64,000 bases of DNA from Cryptomeria japonica (lineage: Eukaryota; Streptophyta; Pinopsida; Cupressales; Cupressaceae). Positions 57,686-64,000 of the stretch are shown here, piece by piece. The first letter of the stretch is position 1. Each line of letters opens with the position of its first letter. The notes below the pieces were generated by a model, which was given only the letters and a program-made list of their open reading frames with translations, did not search any database and was not told the DNA's origin. Location of the stretch: positions 604,739,673-604,803,672 of the forward strand of contig NC_081408.1 in assembly GCF_030272615.1 (NCBI RefSeq). The letters are read 5' to 3'. The position numbers and the translations under genes were made by a program.

Positions 57686-60600
57686 ATGTATAAAAGGGAT
57701 GCACCAAAGTTGAACAAGTCAAGTTTCTCCACCTGACAAAAAAGGATGAAGCTGCACTTATCAGGAATTGGAGAATATGCAACATATTATCTGGAGAATG
57801 ATTACACTGCACCTATCACCTACCCGATAACAATGGAAGAGATAAAGGCAAAGCAAGAACATATTCAAGCAATGATTGAAACAACATCAGCATTGACCGA
57901 ATCAGAGTTTAATGATCTAGAAGGTTGTAATGATGTCAAAGCTATGTGGAATAAGCTTATATCTGTGTATGGTGGTGATGAACATGTTCAAAGAGAAAAA
58001 GTAGACAGTCTAAGAGGACAACTTGAATCCATGAGAATGAATGAAGGTGAAAACACAATCCAATACAATACAAGGTTAAAGGAAACTGTCAATCAAATCA
58101 AAGGAGCAGGAGGAATTATTGAAGAAAAAGATATAACAAGTAAGTTGCTGAGAAAACTTCTACCTGCTTATGCCATTCGAGTCTCTGCAATTAATGAATT
58201 AAGGTCTGTACCAAACATGCCAATCTCTTTGGATGCTACTATCGGTAAGCTACATGGTTTTGAGTTAAGTAATTTTGATAACAGTGGGTCTTCGGTTAAC
58301 AAAGTTGAATCTGCATTCAGTTCTTTTCATCTTGATGAATCTAATGATTACAATGATAGAATGTATAAGTATGTTGAAGGAAATCACAGTGGAGCAAGTG
58401 AGAGATTTCACAAAAACATGAAAGAAGTACACAAACTATATGAGGAAATCAGAAAGCAAGAAGAGTTTGAAGCATTATTGGCCAGAAGGTTACCGAGAGG
58501 CAAAGGTAAGTATAAAGGAAAGTTACCTTTGAAATGTTTTAACTGTGATAAAATTGGACATATGGCTTCAAACTGTCCTGACAAAGAATCTAGTGAAAAG
58601 AGAGAATACCGAGATGACAGATAGAAAGACAACCAATACAGAAGGCATCGAGACTTCAGAAGGAGAGATAGAAAGACATGCCTAGTAGCTGATGAGGAAT
58701 CCAATGATGAAAAATCTGATAGGACTGAGACAGAGGAAGTTGTATATGTGGCTATCAAAGATGGATCAGATGAAGAAAGGTATGAAGAAAAAACCTTAAT
58801 ATCACACATAAATAATAATGTTTCTTGGATCACAGATAGTGGATGCTCACATCACATGACAGGTGATAAACACAAGTTTGTTAAATTAGAAGATTATGAT
58901 GGAGGTTATGTAAGATTTGGTAATGATACACCATGTCCTGTGAAAGGTAAAGGTTCTATCACACTTCTTGAAAATGCTAAATGTGATGATGTATATTGGG
59001 TTGAAGGTTTGAAATACAATTTATTGAGTGTAGCACAGCTAAACAAAAAATAGGATACCGAATAGAATTTCAGAAACGAATTGTCAAAGTTCATGACAAA
59101 CATGGAAAGTTGGCTGCTACCGGGACTCAAACAAGAGGTAATACATTTCACCTTGATTCAACTCGGAACAATTGTCTGTGTGCAAAAATAGAAGATACCT
59201 GGTTATGGCATAAAAGGTTTTGTCATGTAAATTTTGATAACCTGATCAAAATAAGTAAGAAGCACCGAGTAAGAGGTCTGCCGAGCTTGGAAAAACCTGA
59301 GAATGCAATATGCCGAGGATGCCAGATGGGTAAGATGACAAAATCAAGTTTTACAAGTAAGTCTTACACTTCTAAAGGAATTTTAGATCTTGTACACACT
59401 GGTCTTTGTGGTCCTATGAAAGTTCAAAGTTATTATGGTGATAAATACTTCATATTATTTGTGGATGATTACTCAAGGATGATGTTAGTTATGTTTTTAA
59501 AAGAAAAATCAGAAGCCTTTCAAATGTTCAAATGGTATAAGGCAAGAGTTGAAAAAGAAACAGGAAGACAGTTGAAATGTCTAAGATCTGATAGAGGAAG
59601 AGAATTCATTTCAGATGAATTTAACTTATTTTGCAATGATCATGGTATAAAGAGACAAGTATCTGCACCGAGAACACCACAAAAAAATGGGATAACTGAA
59701 AGAAGAAATAGACCAATTGTAGATTGTGCCAGAACTTTGATGATAGAGAAGAAAGTACCTCAAATATTTTGGAGAGAAGCAATAAGCACTGTAGTTTACA
59801 CCCTGAACCGAGTACAATTGAAGAAAGGAACTATGAAGACATCGTATGAAATCTGGTATGACAAGAAACTAAATGTAAGTTATTTTAAAATATTTGGAAG
59901 TAATGTTATGTTCACAAAGATGACAGAAATGGAAAATTTGATCAGAAAAGCGAGGAAGGAACATTTCTTGGTTATTCCTCCAAGAGTAAAGCATTTAAAT
60001 GTCTAATCAAATCATCTAACAAAATAGTGGAAAGTGCAAATGTGAAAATTGATGAATTTGCAGAAAGGAATGATGAAGGAAACTCCAAAGAACCAGAGGA
60101 TTATGAAGAGTTTGTATATGTACAATCGAGAAATCCAACCGAGGAAGCCGATGAAAAAAATACTCAATTACCGAGTGATGAAGAAGATCATACAGAGCCT
60201 ACAGAGCCTATATTAGCAAAATATGTCAGAAGAAATCATGCATCAAGTTAGACTATAGGAGATAAGGATGATCCAGTGATGACAAAAAATAAACTAAGAC
60301 AAAACACATGTCTGATATCCGAGTTTGAACCGAGGATAGTAAAAGAGGCATTAAGCAATGATTATTGGGTGAATGCTATGACAGAAAAGATTGAACAAAT
60401 CAAGAAAAATGAAACATGGACACTGGTCCCAAGACCAAAAGAGAAAAATGTAATCGGTACAAAGTGGATTTTTAGAAATAAGCTAAATGAAAAAGGTGAG
60501 GTCATTCAGAATAAAGCAAGGCTAGTTTGCAAAGGTTATGCTCAAGAAGAAGGAATAGACTATGGTGAGACTTTTGCACCTGTGGCAAGACTTGAGGGAA

Positions 60601-61865
60601 TGAGAACATTGTTGGAATATGCTTCTTACAAAAATTTCAAGGTATATCAAATGGATGTTAAATCTGCATTTTTGAATGGTATACTAGAAAAAGAAGTTTA
60701 TATTGAACAACCTGAAGGATTTATTGAAGAGAAGGATAAAGATCAGGTATGTAAGTTGAACAACACTTTATATGGCCTAAAGCAAGCACCTAGAGCATGG
60801 TATGAAAGGTTGCACTCTTACTTAATCAAGATTGGATTTATGAGGACTAGAGAAAACATCAACATGTATATGAAGAATGATGAGGATAATGGAATACTGA
60901 TTTCAGCCATATTTGTTGATGATATTATTTTTTGTGGAAATGATTCTTTATGTAAGAACTTTGGAAATGAAATGTGCAAAGAATTTGAGATGTCATTAAT
61001 CGGTGAAATAAAGTATTTTATAGGTTTACAGATACTGCAAATGAAAAATGGGATTTTCATTACTCAGTCCAAGTATATAAAAGAAATCTTGAAGAAATTT
61101 GGAATGGAGGATTCTAAACCTGTAAGTACTCCTATGACTACTAATTGTAAACTATCAAAGAATGATGAATCTGCATCTGTTGATGAGACACTTTACTGAT
61201 CTATGATTGGAAAGTTGCAATATGTAGTTCACAACAGGCCTGATATAGCACATGCAGTAGGTATAGCTGCAAGATTTTCTGCAGATCTCAAAGAAACCCA
61301 TATGACAACAATCAAGAGAATTTTCAGATACTTGAGTGGCACTGAAGATTATGGTTTACTATATAAAAAGAGGAATGATTTTGACTTAAAAGTCCATACT
61401 GATGCTGATTGGGCAGGAAATATTGATGACAGGAAAAGCACAAGCGGTGGAGCTTTCTTTTTGGGAGAAAGACTAATGAGTTGGCTTAGCAAGAAACAAG
61501 GATGCATTTCACAGTCAACAGCTGAAGCTGAATATGTCATTGCAGCATTGAATTGTACCAATATAGCATGGATCAAACAATTTTTGGAAGGTATGAATGA
61601 GACAGTTACCAAGCCAGTAACTATATTTTGTGATAATACAAGTGCTATTAACATTTCAAAGAATCCTGTAATGCACTCTAAGACAAAGCATACCTCTATA
61701 AAGTATCATTATCTAAGAGAAGAAGTTCAAGAAAAGAAAGTTGTGCTGGAATATGTTAGCACAAAGGAACAAATAGCAGACATCTTCACAAAGCCACTGT
61801 CGAGGGACACTTTTGAGTATCTCAGAAGTAAGTTAGGGGTTCTACCCCTATCTAGTACTCACTGA
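57686..61865 (+). pseudogene. Gag-pol of copia I
   Basis: Gag from ATG 57686 (MYKRDAPKLNKSSFST) with TGA at 57734 where J has Trp, then an open gag to 58622 with the CCHC knuckle CFNCDKIGHMASNC (~58540). Protease TDSGCSHHMTGDKHKF (~58840-58880), then a frameshift near 59045. Integrase 59110-60006 has VHTGLCGPM (first catalytic Asp replaced by Gly), SDRGREF (second Asp) and NGITERRNR (Glu), and a one-base loss near 59905. The RT frame resumes at 60276 ([15 protein letters not shown]) with active site FVDDIIF (~60920). TGA at 61197 replaces an Arg codon of J. RNase H (DADWAGNIDDRKSTSGGAFF) ends IADIFTKPLSRDTFEYL, stop at 61863. Polyprotein of a Ty1/copia element, not functional. Confidence 0.93.
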
Positions 61866-62233
61866 CAGAGTTCAGTGAAAGCATCAATTCTATGACTCTA
61901 CAAAATACTATTTGTGAGTTGATGCTGATTTACACACTTTAGGATGTTGTCTAAAGTTGTGCAGGAAATAGTGAATGAAGACAAGATGCTCTGACCGAGA
62001 CTAAGATGATACATTTGTATATGTTTTAATAGCAAGGAATTACTTCACATGGGAAGTAATCATGGACCAGTTTTACTTTTGGCATTGTTGTCAAAGGGGG
62101 AGAAGACTAATGACTGGGGGAGAAGATTACAGGAGAAGTTTATAACTCAAGGATAACAGGAGAAGAATAACAATAGTTCAAATCAATTGGAATAAATCAA
62201 GTTGGTATTGTCATCAATGCCAAAGGGGGAGAT
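61866..62233 (+). other. 3' untranslated region and polypurine tract of copia I
   Basis: Non-coding. Two purine tracts, CAAAGGGGGAGAAG (62091-62104) and AAAGGGGGAGAT (62222-62233); the second abuts the LTR. Confidence 0.85.
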
Positions 62234-62575
62234 TGTTGGCATTACAATAAGGTTGTTGGAGATTGATGATATAATTGATAAAGGATGATTACTGTCTTAA
62301 TAAAATTATTTTGTCATTGATGTCAAGCAATTGATTTTCTGATTTAGTATGATGCCATATCTTAAAGAGAATGTTTTGATGAGTATAAAGATGTCAGTAA
62401 GTGACATAGAAAGAATGTGAAAATGAAGGGGAGTAATAAGTTATTCAATGGGCAACTATTACCGATTTAGACAGTGATGAGATTATGATATTTTGATTGT
62501 TTTGATATCCTATATTTGTGTATTCAAAGAATGAATAAGAAGGAGAAAATATTTCATGCAACAAAATGAGTAAAG
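62234..62575 (+). mobile_element. 3' LTR of copia I (start only)
   Basis: TGTTGGCATTACAATAAGG onward matches the 5' LTR of I for ~75 bp and the J LTR for about 250 bp. Sequence from about 62510 is more diverged and is replaced by LTR L at 62576. Confidence 0.8.
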
Positions 62576-64000
62576 TGTAGTACCCCTGCCCTAATGAGTT
62601 TCTAATCTCGGTTTGACCTTGGTTAGTTTATCATAATATAATGTTATAGTCAGATGCTTTGATTTAGTGCATATCGGTTAATGTGGTTTTCGCACCACTT
62701 TGTATGCAAGTTGATTAGTTTTCTTATTTCGTGTTATTAATCTCGGGTTAACACTTTCATTACGTATATGTATGTATGCATGTATGACTCTTGGTTGCAG
62801 GAGATTTCAGGTACAGTATTGCATGGGTGTGAGGTTCGTCTCCACCTGGGTTCGCAGATTTGAGTGTACCTCTTTGATCCTTAAGGTTTGGATTAGGTGG
62901 TCATAAGACCCTCGTTTGACCATAGTCATGCTCAAGTGAGCGTCGTCAGTAGTCGTCAGTTTTCCCTTTGGTTGGGGTTGCGGGTCGTCTGTTCATTTGA
63001 CTTTCTTGGGTTGCGTGTTTTATGTGTGGTTAAATCGAGTAATTAATCCTTAATCTCTAATTTGATTTAATGTGTGTTTTTGCATTAGGACTTTGGGGAC
63101 TAAATTAAATAGGCTCCCTTTTTATGTGATTAATCGTTAATTGAATTGCCCAATTCAGGTTGGTAGCAAGTTCAATTAAATGGTTAATTTTAATGTTAAA
63201 ATTATTATGTTTATGTTGTTGGAAAAGAAAGATTTAAATTTAATTGAAATAGAATTAATTTTATCTTCTTGGCATTTTGGAAATAGAAAGGTTAATTTCA
63301 GTTATTTGGAAAAACCGATTTTTAAATTGAAAAGCAAGTTAATTTATTGATATAGTTGAAAAATAATGATTTTTGAGGAATTATTTTATATAACATATTT
63401 TAATTCCAAAAATAAATTTTTTGGTCAAACTTCTCCCATTTAACCTAGATTTTGGGGAAAATATGGGAGATTGATTTTTTTTGGAAAATATTTTGGATGG
63501 AAAATTTGGGGATTTTGGAGGGAGAAGGATTTCTTGAGCTGTAGGTTGGGGCTCTCCATCAGATTTTGGAAGGAGAAGGATTTCTTGAGAATTTGTTTTA
63601 AAAAAAAAATGGGCTTGAATGTTCTTCATGCAATTTTGGTTTCAAATTCTCCATTGATTGCCTCAAGATTAAGAATTATAATGGAAATTAGTTAAGATTG
63701 GTGGATTGCTTGTATCTTGTTTGAGAAATGAGTTTTCCTTTTTGCCCAAAATTGTATATTTTGGAAGGGTATTCAACAAATTTCTCTAATTTTGAAAACC
63801 TCTATCAATCTGAATTTTTTTATTTTAAGTCTCTATATGAGACTGTTTAAAACAAAAATGAGGGTTGTTGTTTTTAGAAAAGAAAAATATAAAACAAAAA
63901 TATATTTCATAGCAAAATCGATTTTTATTTCAAAATCAAAGTTTTAATTGTTAAAAAAAATAAAAAATAAAATGAAATTCATTGGGGTTGGAGGGACGAG
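62576..64000 (+). mobile_element. Long LTR L, continuing out of the window
   Basis: TGTAGTACCCCTGCCC at 62576 resembles the TGTAATGCCCGCC start of D and the TGTCACAACCC start of M. No coding sequence; AT-rich after 63200. The right end is not in the window, so solo LTR versus full element cannot be decided. Confidence 0.5.

Larger units (their letters stand above)
57165..62575 (+). mobile_element. Copia element I (same family as J), 3' LTR truncated
   Basis: A shortened 5' LTR, primer site, gag-pol and the first ~340 bp of the 3' LTR before LTR L interrupts. Inserted in the integrase of G next to ACAAC (57160-57164). Protein and LTR similarity with J is high throughout. Confidence 0.9.

Overview
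The window reads as plant nuclear heterochromatin. I see no host gene, tRNA, rRNA or CRISPR array; almost every stretch can be assigned to LTR retrotransposons nested inside one another. The Ty3/gypsy elements of the Tat type carry a second, plant-type RNase H between RT and integrase. A chromodomain integrase tail and several Ty1/copia elements with initiator-Met primer sites are also present. Very long LTRs, deep nesting and heavy decay suggest a large gymnosperm-like genome, but that is inference and no species is claimed.

Left part (1-19409): a stack cut by the left window edge. A copia remnant E (12454-19409, +) was entered by a copia LTR P, that by a minus-strand copia N (LTR 11475-11983), that by a chromovirus M (7581-11432, +), and that by a Tat element A (1-7580, +). 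E's own 3' LTR holds a 3.8-kb solo LTR D (14652-18495) flanked by GGTAT duplications. 19410-21370 is unassigned.

Middle (21370-52018): a degenerate copia C (+) is split by a complete Tat element B (23354-51183, minus, CATAC duplications). B is split by copia J (39353-48586, minus, ATCCT/ATCCC), and J by a Tat-type solo LTR K (42837-44274, CATTT).

Right part (52019-64000): C is cut by a Tat-type LTR F. F is cut by minus-strand copia G, which holds a solo LTR H (ACATA duplications) and a copia I (+). I's 3' LTR is cut by another long LTR, L, that leaves the window.

Two things stand out. First, both Tat elements, A and B, carry between integrase and 3' LTR a spliced antisense gene for a plant-mobile-domain (PMD) protein. 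Each has its own TATA box, one intron after about 25 codons, a PMD, an acidic tract and a coiled coil. Second, several elements contain arrays of strongly degenerate repeats held at a nearly rigid 20-22 bp spacing. These lie in the PMD introns (20 bp in B; 21+21+18 bp in A), the 5' leader of B (two arrays at 22 bp with the same core motif), the PMD 3' flanks, the D solo LTR (21 bp), and the M LTR, where each 21-bp unit is a hairpin whose two arms change together. All coding regions are pseudogenes with stops or frameshifts, except perhaps a 73-codon leader ORF in B.
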